This document shows, in pieces, positions 9,147-18,033 of a stretch of 64,000 bases of DNA. This DNA is from Chitinophagaceae bacterium (GTDB lineage Bacteria; Bacteroidota; Bacteroidia; Chitinophagales; Chitinophagaceae). Both the position numbers and the translations under genes were made by a program. The stretch covers positions 177,115 through 241,114 of the forward strand of contig JAMLHL010000004.1 of assembly GCA_023957125.1 (NCBI GenBank), given 5' to 3'. The notes below the pieces were generated by a model. That model saw only the letters and a list, made by a program, of their open reading frames with translations. It had not been told where the DNA came from and searched no databases. Every line of letters begins with the position of its first letter. Position 1 is the first letter of the stretch.

Positions 9147-10373
9147 ATGAATCAGCAACAGAAAAAGAATACAATCATTTGCTTTACCGCATCTTATCCT
9201 TTTGGCTCAAGAGAAACCTATTTCGAAAATGAACTTGATTATCTTTCTAAGGCTTTCGATCAGGTTTATATTTTGCCTACTTATAATCCTACAAAATCTG
9301 ACAAACAAAGAACCGTACCTCCGAATACTATCATTTTGCCCATAGCAGTACCACAAGGAATTTCAAGAATTGTACGGGGGATTTTTAATTTAAGTCCTAT
9401 ATCACCCTTCCTAATAGATTTAGTGAAATACAAAGTATATAAAAAAAGATCCCACTTAATAAAATGGATCAAATCTTTCATATCGTTCAGGATAAGATAT
9501 CAGCAACTCCACAACCTCCTGGATAAAGTAGACACTAACACCTTGTTATATTCCTACTGGGGTGGCCCTACCGTATTTGTTACAAATCTATGCAAACATT
9601 ATAAGAAGGTGATACGCATGCATGGGGGCGATTTTTACCTGAATAGAAACAATGGCTACCTACCATTGAGAAAAAAAATATATCAATCTGCTGATCTTTT
9701 ACTTCCGATATCCAATGATATTGCAGACAAGTTATATAAAGATTACCAGATTACGCCAGAAAAAATATTTGTGAATTATCTTGGAACTAACCTCCCTCAG
9801 ACGATAAACAAGCCCTCGTCAGATGGAATAATACGAGTGGTATCATGCAGTAATTTATATCCTTTGAAAAGGGTTCATCTCATTGCGGCCACAATTTGCA
9901 ACTGGAAGCATCATGCTAAAATTGAATGGCACCATTTTGGGGATGGTCCCGAGATGAACAACATAAAAATGTTGACTAATAATTGCAGCAACAAAAATGT
10001 GAGTTTTTTTTTCCACGGATGGGTATCCACTCAAACCATTTATAGCTTTTACAGTAATCATTACATTACGTGGCTGATCAACGTCAGTAAATTTGAGGGA
10101 ATACCTGTAAGTATAATGGAAGCTTTTTCCTTTGGAATTCCTGCTATTGCAACAGACGCAGGAGCGACCTCAGAAATTGTGAACGAAACAAATGGAATGT
10201 TAATAGGACTTGAAATCACCGAAGACATCCTGGAAAAGTGTATTCTTTCCTGCCACGCCGAGACTTATCAGTCCAAAAGAAACAACGCACAGATAACATG
10301 GAAAAAAAAATTTAATGCGGAAACAAATTATACACAACTAGTTGATAAGCTAAAATCACTTTCTGTTAGATGA
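9147..10373 (+). CDS. GT4-family glycosyltransferase
   Basis: 408 aa, GT-B fold. The N-terminal half has CFTASYPFGSRETYFENEL (acceptor domain of GT4 enzymes) and MHGGDFYLNRNNGYLPLRKK; the C-terminal half has the nucleotide-sugar-binding segment with SCSNLYPLKRVHLI and the E-x7-E motif in PVSIMEAFSFGIPAIATDAG. It is expected to add one sugar to the lipid-linked repeat unit on the cytoplasmic side; donor and linkage cannot be read from the sequence. The stop overlaps the next start by 4 bases (ATGA at 10370), so the two are translationally coupled. It is the first intact gene after the IS remnant and is AT-rich. Confidence 0.85.
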   Translation: MNQQQKKNTIICFTASYPFGSRETYFENELDYLSKAFDQVYILPTYNPTKSDKQRTVPPNTIILPIAVPQGISRIVRGIFNLSPISPFLIDLVKYKVYKKRSHLIKWIKSFISFRIRYQQLHNLLDKVDTNTLLYSYWGGPTVFVTNLCKHYKKVIRMHGGDFYLNRNNGYLPLRKKIYQSADLLLPISNDIADKLYKDYQITPEKIFVNYLGTNLPQTINKPSSDGIIRVVSCSNLYPLKRVHLIAATICNWKHHAKIEWHHFGDGPEMNNIKMLTNNCSNKNVSFFFHGWVSTQTIYSFYSNHYITWLINVSKFEGIPVSIMEAFSFGIPAIATDAGATSEIVNETNGMLIGLEITEDILEKCILSCHAETYQSKRNNAQITWKKKFNAETNYTQLVDKLKSLSVR

Positions 10374-11575
10374 GAGTTAATATAATTACTAAGTTTTTGA
10401 TAATCATCAGTGTTCCTTTGATTGTAGTAATTGGACGCATTTACAATATAAGCACTTGGGTTACCTCTATATATATACCCGTTTTCTTTATCCTATCATT
10501 ATTCTCGAAGAAAAATGGCTACTTCTTAAAATATACACCAATCAGACTGTACCTATTATTTTTTCTTATCTCTTTGGCTTCTATTTACAATGCTATAAAT
10601 ACAGAGGTTTTCTTAGGTGAAGTGAAAACCCAAATTGGCTGTATTATCTTTGGTATTGCAATATTTAATTATATAATAATTAATCCCACTAATATCAAAT
10701 ACTTCTTTTTTTCCTGCATTTTAACCACCTACGCTTTTGCATTATATTTATTTTCAACAGGTTCTGTAAATCTAAGAATAAACGAGAATTTGGATTACAG
10801 GATTGATGATGAGACCTTTAACGCAAATATGTTCCCTTACTATATTTTTTTATCCTCTTTCTCATTTTTTTTTCTATTCCAACTTCAAAAGAAAAGAATA
10901 TTTGAATACATCTATCTTTTATCTCTCCCTCTTTATCTTTATATTATACTTTCTTCCGGCAGCAGAGGGGGGCTTATCATTTTCCTACTTATTCAAATAA
11001 TTTATTGGTTTTATATAGGATTTGGGAACGTAAAAAGTTTCGCCAAATCCACCGTCAGACTCACCCTAAGCACAATTATAGCTCTTCCTCTTCTTATCTA
11101 TATGATAACGAACATGATGGAAGAAACAAATATTGGCAGAAGATTCAATGCTCTTTCGGAAGAGGGAGAAAACACGATTCGAATAGTACTTGCTAAGCTT
11201 GCTATTGAAAAATTTAAAGAATATCCTTTCCTGGGTGTAGGAAGCGGTCAGTTCCGATTACATAATCAATATAATTTGTTTAGTCATAATAATTTTATTG
11301 AAATTTTAGTAAACAACGGTATATTTTCTTTGATCATCTATTTAATGATTTTCATTGTTACATTAGGAAAGACTCTATCATTTAAGAAAAAAACGAACAA
11401 TATAAAAAATAAAAAGAGCGCTAACGTGATTATTCTTTTTATCTTAGGATTCACCCTTTATTCCTTTTTTTATGTGTTTGCGAATGTTATTCCATTTACA
11501 GGATTTATATTCAGTATTTTTGCCCTTATTTATATAATGAATTACAATGTTAATCATGAAGCCGGGATTGAATAA
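10370..11575 (+). CDS. O-antigen polymerase/ligase-like membrane protein (Wzy/RfaL family)
   Basis: 401 aa with ~11 predicted membrane helices. Residues ~185-230 carry a short hydrophilic SSGSRGG motif followed by hydrophobic helices, and residues ~280-300 contain YPFLGVGSGQFRLHNQYN and FSHNNFIEILVNNG. Those two segments are hallmarks of the Wzy_C (O-antigen ligase) domain with its periplasmic loop and catalytic His. In this locus it is probably the Wzy polymerase that joins repeat units in the periplasm. A ligase that transfers the polymer to lipid A is an alternative. It is very AT-rich, as expected for a serotype-specific gene, and is coupled to the upstream GT by a 4-base overlap. Confidence 0.85.
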   Translation: MRVNIITKFLIIISVPLIVVIGRIYNISTWVTSIYIPVFFILSLFSKKNGYFLKYTPIRLYLLFFLISLASIYNAINTEVFLGEVKTQIGCIIFGIAIFNYIIINPTNIKYFFFSCILTTYAFALYLFSTGSVNLRINENLDYRIDDETFNANMFPYYIFLSSFSFFFLFQLQKKRIFEYIYLLSLPLYLYIILSSGSRGGLIIFLLIQIIYWFYIGFGNVKSFAKSTVRLTLSTIIALPLLIYMITNMMEETNIGRRFNALSEEGENTIRIVLAKLAIEKFKEYPFLGVGSGQFRLHNQYNLFSHNNFIEILVNNGIFSLIIYLMIFIVTLGKTLSFKKKTNNIKNKKSANVIILFILGFTLYSFFYVFANVIPFTGFIFSIFALIYIMNYNVNHEAGIE

Positions 11576-11766
11576 TCGAATGTTTTATTTCTGGATCCGT
11601 AAGAAACGCACCGATGAACTACTATTTTCAAAGATATGAATAGAACGTACTAAAAACGTATCTTAACATTGAACCATTATAAAATAAAAAAAGAAAAGAG
11701 AATAATTTATTATTTTATCACCTCTTCTACTTATTTCTATTAATTCATAATTCTCGGGGCACATAT

Positions 11767-12945
11767 ATGAAAAAGCAATATTTCCTCAGCGGAATCATTC
11801 TAATTATCGGATTCTTTTTTCTCTCAAACAGAACTATTGCGCAAAAAGATTGGAAAGGCTTGTTTGATAATAAATACTCTGCACTATGCAGTTCAACAAA
11901 AACTACACGAGAACTATTTTTAATAAAAAGTAAAACTGGAGATGCTTTCGATTTTATGGAAACGAGCAATATCATTGATGCTTTACAGTGTATGTATTTG
12001 AGTACAGGAGATAATTTTTATCGCAATGACCTTATAAAAATAATTAATAATATTCTGTCCACCGCATCAATTTCAAAAAACATAGCCCAAAATATTTATC
12101 CCTATAAAGACAATTATCTTACTTGGATTTCCAACAATACAACAAACAACTACCACAATGAAGCCCCTCTTTTTGAGGGCTACGTATTTCGTTATATAAC
12201 ACAATTTTTATACATTCTTCGCGAATCAGGCTGGACAAATGCTTCAGAAGCAAATCAAACATGGTATAACAACACTTTGCAATTTGTAGAGAAAAACATT
12301 TGGGAAAAGTGGATTAGCAGAAGCAATAAAATAAATTATAAACCCAATACCATTTTTTTGGGTCGGCGGACACATACTGCTTCTCATTGGGCCTTTATAG
12401 CCCTTTTTCTTAAAGAAATCACAACCGACTCCGTCATCCGGACACAATGTTTGGAGATGATTGACATGTACGACTTGCTCTTAAAAAGAAATTTCAAGTC
12501 CAATCTGGTGACACCTCAATCTTACATTTGGAACAGCAGTTGGGATAACGTGAGTGGAACTGATGCAAGCATTCCAAATGACATAGTGCTTCAAGATGTT
12601 TCTCATGGGAATCACGTCTTAAGCTACGTAACCATTGCAAAAAAAATGGAGAATTCAAATTGGAGTGACGGCATAATTGACAGTCTTTGCAATACGGTTA
12701 AGCTGGTAGTATATAATAAAGAGCAAGTTTCATTCTCCGACATGGTAGATGGAAGCCCATCCTCTGCATACCCCGGGAGAGGTAACTACCAAGCTGAAGG
12801 ATGGATCAAGCTTAGCTGGTTTAATAAAGAAATTCAATCGCTCTATATAGACTTTGCATTTCGTCAAGAACCAATCGTCAGACTACAGGACATGGAATTA
12901 CAATATTATGCCAATCTGTTATATGCGGAATATCTGAATCCATGA
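11767..12945 (+). CDS. Secreted protein of unrecognised family, paralogue 1 (possible alpha/alpha-toroid glycan-active enzyme)
   Basis: 392 aa. Signal peptide: KKQ start, a hydrophobic core, and AQ cleavage near residue 25. I do not recognise the family. The mature part is predicted to be mostly helical, with recurrent aromatic/His motifs: YKDNYLTWIS, NEAPLFEGYVFRYITQFLY, FLGRRTHTASHWAF, LQDVSHGNHVLSY and NYQAEGWIKL. Conserved His/Trp/Glu/Asp in helical repeats resembles alpha/alpha-toroid polysaccharide lyases or hydrolases, but that is inference from pattern only. It is about 40-50% identical by eye to the next gene, with all of these motifs shared. Its place inside a Wzx/Wzy locus suggests trimming, modification or turnover of the polymer in the periplasm or outside. 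Confidence 0.75.
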   Translation: MKKQYFLSGIILIIGFFFLSNRTIAQKDWKGLFDNKYSALCSSTKTTRELFLIKSKTGDAFDFMETSNIIDALQCMYLSTGDNFYRNDLIKIINNILSTASISKNIAQNIYPYKDNYLTWISNNTTNNYHNEAPLFEGYVFRYITQFLYILRESGWTNASEANQTWYNNTLQFVEKNIWEKWISRSNKINYKPNTIFLGRRTHTASHWAFIALFLKEITTDSVIRTQCLEMIDMYDLLLKRNFKSNLVTPQSYIWNSSWDNVSGTDASIPNDIVLQDVSHGNHVLSYVTIAKKMENSNWSDGIIDSLCNTVKLVVYNKEQVSFSDMVDGSPSSAYPGRGNYQAEGWIKLSWFNKEIQSLYIDFAFRQEPIVRLQDMELQYYANLLYAEYLNP

Positions 12946-12990
12946 CGTGAACACGAAATCCATATATGGATTTAATAAAAACATCCTGAA

Positions 12991-14181
12991 TTGCATATTA
13001 TAAATTCCTTTACCCTTAAAAAATTGAGGGTAATATTTGTATTATTCTATTGTCTACAGATATGTAAAATTTGCTTCCCACAAAAAGAACAATCTTTTAC
13101 AAATAAATTTGTTAACGAATATTCTATCGCTGTCAAAAATGTTAGCATTGCGGTAAGCATGTCTGGCAACTCATATGATTTCATGCATCTTAGCACAACT
13201 TTGGATGCCATCCAAGCTGCCTATATTGTAACCAAAGATAGTGCTTACCTGAACGATGCAATACAATTGATAGATAATATAATCAGTACTGCGACCATTT
13301 CTTCAACTATCCCGGGCAATACCTATAAATATAAAGACAATTATTTGGGTTGGATTTCCCAAACTCCCGATCAGGCTTTTAATAACGAAGCTTTCCTGTT
13401 TGAAGGCTATGTTTTCCAATATATAACTCGTTTCCTGTATCTCATCAACCGGAATGGCTGGATTTTCCAATCTCCCGAACATTTGCAATGGTACAATATC
13501 ACCCTCTCCTTTATTGAAAAAAATGTATGGGAAAAATGGATAACAAGGAGCAAACTGCAATATGGATCACCCAACCGGATTTTCCTGGGGGTGCGCACGC
13601 ACATGGCAGCCCATTGGGCAGGGATTGCGCTGGTACTTGAAAAAGTATCGCTAAACCAGGAACTAAAAAACCAATGTAAAGCGTTATATTCCACATACGA
13701 CCTTTTACTCAGAAGAAATCTACGGATAAACGTCGCACATCCGGATGCCTACACCTGGAACTGCACATGGGACAATACCGATGGAACACCGGCGAAAAAA
13801 GATAAAGAGGTTTTCATACAGGATGTGTCTCACGGTAATCATGTCATTTCCTATCTGATAACAGCAATAGAATTAGAAAGTGCCAACTGGAATATGGACG
13901 ATGTGAACCGGTTTATCAACACGGTTGAAAAAATTATTTACAATCCTCAAAATATTTCTTTTAACGATAGCGTTGACGGAACTCCTTCTCCGGAAAGGCC
14001 GGGATGGGGTAACTTCCAGGCAGACGGATGGATCAAACTTGCCCGTTATGATATGAAATTACAGAATGTATATATGCGCTTTGCGGAAACCAGGGCAGAC
14101 CTTTTGAGGAGATACAGCCAAAGCTTGCAATATTACGCGAATCTTGCATTGAACCAATATTACTTTCAATTGTCAAATTAA
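12991..14181 (+). CDS. Secreted protein of unrecognised family, paralogue 2
   Basis: 396 aa, tandem paralogue of the gene just upstream. TTG at 12991 is the first plausible start after an in-frame stop at 12976; the N-terminal hydrophobic stretch (LRVIFVLFYCLQICKICF) looks like a signal peptide or an anchor. The motifs kept from the paralogue are YKDNYLGWIS, NEAFLFEGYVFQYITRFLY, FLGVRTHMAAHWAG, IQDVSHGNHVISY, PDAYTWNCTWDN and NFQADGWIKL, so these are the best guess at an active site. The AT content is lower than in paralogue 1, hinting at different ages or partial amelioration. The last base of its stop codon (A at 14181) is also the first base of the next gene's ATG (TAATG). Confidence 0.75.
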   Translation: MHIINSFTLKKLRVIFVLFYCLQICKICFPQKEQSFTNKFVNEYSIAVKNVSIAVSMSGNSYDFMHLSTTLDAIQAAYIVTKDSAYLNDAIQLIDNIISTATISSTIPGNTYKYKDNYLGWISQTPDQAFNNEAFLFEGYVFQYITRFLYLINRNGWIFQSPEHLQWYNITLSFIEKNVWEKWITRSKLQYGSPNRIFLGVRTHMAAHWAGIALVLEKVSLNQELKNQCKALYSTYDLLLRRNLRINVAHPDAYTWNCTWDNTDGTPAKKDKEVFIQDVSHGNHVISYLITAIELESANWNMDDVNRFINTVEKIIYNPQNISFNDSVDGTPSPERPGWGNFQADGWIKLARYDMKLQNVYMRFAETRADLLRRYSQSLQYYANLALNQYYFQLSN

Positions 14182-15352
14182 TGCATCTTAGAATTTTACA
14201 TATTGCCAATTATTATATCGGTGCTAAAGTGTACAAGAATCTTGTGTCGGCTTTGGATCAAAAAGCTATAGAACAAACGATATATACGGCCTTCATAGGG
14301 AAAAAACTGGTTGGAGCAAATCGTCCCCATCTGGAGGTAACCAATTCGGAGATTATATACCGGCCCATTCTTAATATTTATACCCGGCTAAACTATACTT
14401 ATAAAGCAAAAAAGATAACCGAGGATATATTACAGCATATTCCGGGTGAAAAATTTGACGTTTTACATGCCCATACCCTGTTCAGCGACGGTAAGATCGC
14501 CTATAACCTAAATAAACAATTTGGCACTCCTTATATCGTGGCAGTAAGGAATACTGACCTCAACTTCTTTTTTCGTTTCTTTTTGCATTTGAGAAATCAG
14601 GCCAGGAATACATTGTTATCGGCACAAAGAATTATATTTATTTCCGAGGCATACAGGAAAAGACTGCTTGCCCATCCCTATTTTTCGGATTACAGGGATG
14701 AGTTAGAAGCAAAAAGTGTGGTTATACCCAATGGCATTGACAGTTACTGGCTCAGTAACGTGGTTACTGAGCCCCGAGCAGGTGTACAGAACCCCGTACG
14801 CCTGCTCTACGTTGGCAAAATCAGCAAAGGCAAAAACCTGTTGAAATTGATAAAAGTGGTAAAGATGCTGAATACCAACGGCACTCAATGCATATTGCAT
14901 ATTGCCGGAGCCGGCTCAGGAAAATATTACCGGGCAGCCACCGAACTGATCAAAAAGTATCCGGATCTTTTGGTGTACCACGGAGCTGTTACAGACAGGG
15001 CTTCACTATTGTCTCTTTACAGGCAATCCGATCTCTTTGTGATGCCTTCCAGAAAGAAACCTTCGGGCTGGTATATGTGGAAGCATTGTCACAGGGAATA
15101 CCCGTCATTTATACCAGGAATGAGGGCATTGACGGTTTCTTTCCTCCCGAAACCGGAGAAGCGGTAAATTGCGATGATGAACACGACATTGGATACTGCA
15201 TAAAAAAAATACTGGAAAACTATCCCGCGTATCATTTTGAACCGGAAAAGATCATCCATTCATTTAACTGGAGCGGTATTGCTGAAAAATACAGCGATAT
15301 TTATAAATCTGTTTCCGCAAACATACCATCAGGCAATGCAGCCCTTCGTTAA
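14181..15352 (+). pseudogene. GT4-family glycosyltransferase broken by a one-base frameshift
   Basis: The first frame (14181-~15055) encodes the GT-B acceptor domain (HIANYYIGAKVYKNLVSAL) and most of the donor domain (RLLYVGKISKGKNLLKLI, QSDLFVMPSRK). After the run at 15051-15058 the homologous sequence continues in another frame (ETFGLVYVEALSQGIPVIYT, ending at 15352). Restoring one base in the AGAAAGAAACC run rejoins DLFVMPSRKETFGLVYVEA, the standard E-x7-E region. The full product would be ~390 aa. Either the gene is recently inactivated, it is a programmed or tolerated slip at an A-rich run, or the base is a sequencing error. The remaining sequence shows no other decay. Confidence 0.75.
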
Positions 15353-15414
15353 GTCACGTAGTCAACACAACCGGTTATATTTAAATCGTTAAACAAAAAT
15401 CACTTATTTCAAAC

Positions 15415-16682
15415 ATGAAGATCTTATACATTCATCAATATTTTAATACGCCACAAGAGCCCGGCGGAACCAGGTCTTATTGGTTTTCCAAAGAGCTGAT
15501 AAAATCCGGGCATGAAGTTATCATGTTCACCTCGGCAAGAAAGGGGCAGAAAAACTTTATTGAAAAGAAAAACATTGAAGGAATAGAAGTGGTGTACGTA
15601 CGTAATACATACAACCGGGAGATGGGTATTTTTCGACGGGCCTGGTCTTTTCTGAGATTCACGTTTTACGCGGTTGGATTCAGTTTAAAGCAAAAAAACA
15701 TACACCTGGTGTACGCCACCTCCACTCCTCTTTCTGTTGCCATCCCGGCCATGATCACAAAGTGGCTAAAGGGCTGTCCTTTCATTTTTGAGGTTCGCGA
15801 TTTATGCGGAGGTTCCTGTTCAAATGGGCGCTATAAAAAATAAACTGCTTATCAAATTACTCTATCTGTTCGAAAAAAATATATAAATCAGCGATTCATG
15901 TAGTAGCCCTATCCCCCGGCATGAAAGAAGGTGTTTTGAAATACGGCATCCCGGAATCAAAGACATCTATGATCCCCAATATGTCTAAAAAAGACGAGTT
16001 CTTCAAACGCGCTAAAAATGTTGACCTGGCTCAATCCATGGGCATAGATGCTACCCGGTTCAATGCCGTTCATTTCGGCGCCATGGGAATAGCCAACAAC
16101 CTGGAGTATATTATTGACGCCGCTTCTATTTTAAAAAAGAAGGGTAACGAACCAATTGATTTTGTTTTTTTAGGCACCGGAGGAGTGGAAAATAAACTTA
16201 AACGCAGATGTCAGTCCGAAGGATTATCCAACGTTCATTTCCTGGGTAAACACCCCATGAAAACATTATCAGAAATCGTTAATATTTGCGATGTATCCAT
16301 AGTGAGCTTCCTAAACCTTCCCATCCTTTACACCAACTCTCCTAACAAACTCTTTGATTCACTGTCAGCAGCAAAACCCGTAATTGTCAACTCAGCCGGA
16401 TGGACCAAAACCATGGTGGAAGAAAATCATTGCGGGCTTTTTACAGATCCCGAATCCCCGGAAGCGCTCGCTGATATCCTGATCATGTTAGCAAAATCTC
16501 CCGAAACGGTGGAGACAATGGGAAATAACAGCAGGCATTTAGCCGAAACAGTGTACGACAAAACGATAGCCTGTAAAGCTTTCGTTGAGATAATAAATCG
16601 TTTTGATAAAACAAAGACGGATGATGCCTCTCTTAATACGGAAAAGACGGCTTATGAAAATCCAACTCCTCACGATAGGTAA
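15415..16682 (+). pseudogene. GT4-family glycosyltransferase (WbuB/WcaI-like) with two frameshifts
   Basis: Frame 1 (15415-~15808) reads MKILYIHQYFNTPQEPGGTR ... FIFEVRDL. Family members continue WPEVPVQMGAIKNKLL, which here appears in frame 2 from ~15809 (two bases missing at TTATGCGG). A second slip in the A7 run at 15863-15869 moves the rest to frame 0 (SAIHVVALSPGMKEGVLKYG to the stop at 16682). The C-terminal donor domain (FGAMGIANNLEYIIDAA, LGTGGVENKLKRR) is intact. The reconstructed length is ~420 aa. Two separate indels make a real pseudogene plausible, but a local sequencing problem would look the same, since the gene upstream is also shifted. Confidence 0.75.
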
Positions 16683-17127
16683 AGAAGATCCGGCAAACTT
16701 CAGGAATGGGATCGCGGATTTCACCAAAAGGATCAGTCACTACTACCCGGTAGAATGGAAATTTATCCCCGCTTCAAAAACCAAACCAGGGACCCTGGAA
16801 AAAGAAATTAAAATCAAGGAGGCCGACAGCATACTGAACGGCTTAAAAAAAGAAGATTTTTTGGTAACATTAGATGGACGGGGAACCATGTTTGAATCAG
16901 AAACGTTTTCTCAATGGATGCAGGCAAGAGCCAATGAAAGCGTTAGGCAACTCGTATTCCTGATCGGTGGAGCCTATGGCTTAGACGATTCGGTATTGAA
17001 ACGGGCAAATTTCATATGGTCTTTATCCCCGCTCACCTTTCCTCATCAACTGGTGCGGCTGATCCTCGCAGAACAGATCTACAGAGCCTGCACCATCATC
17101 AAAAACGAGAAATACCATCACGCATAA
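16654..17127 (+). CDS. rlmH: 23S rRNA (pseudouridine-1915-N3)-methyltransferase RlmH
   Basis: 157 aa, the exact length of the RlmH (SPOUT) family. It begins MKIQLLTIGK and carries LVTLDGRGTMFESETFSQWM, FLIGGAYGLDDSV (the SAM-binding GG.xG knot region) and the C-terminal LSPLTFPHQLVRLILAEQIY and NEKYHH. It methylates N3 of pseudouridine 1915 in helix 69 of 23S rRNA on assembled 70S ribosomes. An in-frame ATG upstream at 16603 lies inside the glycosyltransferase; 16654 is chosen because it gives the standard N-terminus. The gene overlaps the frameshifted GT by 29 bases and marks the end of the polysaccharide locus. Confidence 0.95.
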   Translation: MKIQLLTIGKEDPANFRNGIADFTKRISHYYPVEWKFIPASKTKPGTLEKEIKIKEADSILNGLKKEDFLVTLDGRGTMFESETFSQWMQARANESVRQLVFLIGGAYGLDDSVLKRANFIWSLSPLTFPHQLVRLILAEQIYRACTIIKNEKYHHA

Positions 17128-17149
17128 TATTAATGAATTGAAAAAGGAA

Positions 17150-17345
17150 ATACACCGGGTACATTGGGTGCATTTCAATTTTTCGCATGGGATTGAAATC
17201 CCACGCAAGAATATGTGATCGAGCCTACGGCTCTGGAACCTGGAATGGCAAGAGCCATCGGCTTGGTTGCATATAGTATCAACGGATTTCAATCCGTTGC
17301 ATGTTTCCGCCTGCGAAAATTCGAATTACGCCCGGTACATTCCGG
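17150..17345. repeat. Cluster of short palindromes (REP-like) between rlmH and the rhomboid gene
   Basis: The intergenic stretch contains several hairpins: TGGGATT/AATCCCA with a 2-nt loop (17188-17203), GAGCC/GGCTC (17221-17233), and the perfect CAACGGATT/AATCCGTTG with a 2-nt loop (17280-17299). It ends with CGCCTGCGAAAATTCGAA, the reverse of the motif seen in the dispersed element at 36921-36999. No coding signal; the open frame over it is only the 5' extension of the rhomboid ORF. Confidence 0.6.
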
Positions 17346-17385
17346 ATTTCGCCCGCTTTCCATTACCTTCGATAAAATCCATTCC

Positions 17386-18033
17386 ATGTCAATAACGCTT
17401 ACACTACTTATTGTTACCAGCATCGTTTCCGTTATAGCCTTCAGAAATCAGAAATGGATGGAAGACCTGATCTTTTATCCTCCGGCGATAACGGAGAGAA
17501 GAGAATATTACCGGTTTATCACCTGCGGCTTTATTCATGCCAATATACCCCATCTAATCTTCAACATGTACTCCTTCTGGATCTTTGGAGAATATGTGGA
17601 AATACTGTTCATGACTATTTTTGGTCCTGCGGGCAAATGGTACTACCTGTTCATGTATATTACGGCGCTGGTTGCCTGCCTGCTGCCTACCTATTTAAAA
17701 AACAAAAACAATTATCATTACCAGAGCCTCGGTGCATCAGGTGCGGTATCAGCGGTTATTTTCGCTTTCATTTTTCTGAACCCGTTACAGGGGATAGGAT
17801 TGATCTTCTTACCTAGGGAGTTTATGATCCCCGGCTTTATTTTCGGATTCCTGTTCCTGGGGATATCTTCCTATTTAGACAAAAAAGGAGGCGGAAACAT
17901 CAATCATTCTGCCCATATCTGGGGGGCGATCTATGGGATTGCTTTCCTGATCGTAACGGCTTACCTGGTTACGGGAAAGAACCTGATCGCTTATTTTCTG
18001 GAGTCTGTAAAATCTTATTTCTTACACTTTTAA
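17386..18033 (+). CDS. Rhomboid-family intramembrane serine protease
   Basis: 215 aa, six predicted membrane helices. Family signatures are present: HLIFNMYSFWIFG in TM2 with the oxyanion-region Asn, LGASGAVSAVIF in TM4 with the nucleophile Ser of GASG, and SAHIWGAIYG in TM6 with the catalytic His. The Ser/His dyad is therefore intact and an active site-2-like intramembrane endopeptidase is expected in the inner membrane; substrates are unknown. The open frame extends upstream to 17215 through repetitive palindromes, so the ATG at 17386 (MSITLTLLIV) is the credible start. The 3' end overlaps the convergent tilS stop by 12 bases. Confidence 0.9.
   Translation: MSITLTLLIVTSIVSVIAFRNQKWMEDLIFYPPAITERREYYRFITCGFIHANIPHLIFNMYSFWIFGEYVEILFMTIFGPAGKWYYLFMYITALVACLLPTYLKNKNNYHYQSLGASGAVSAVIFAFIFLNPLQGIGLIFLPREFMIPGFIFGFLFLGISSYLDKKGGGNINHSAHIWGAIYGIAFLIVTAYLVTGKNLIAYFLESVKSYFLHF

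Noticed and set aside
17215..17385. N-terminal extension of the rhomboid ORF
   Set aside because: It covers palindromic repeats and has no homology; the family start is the ATG at 17386.
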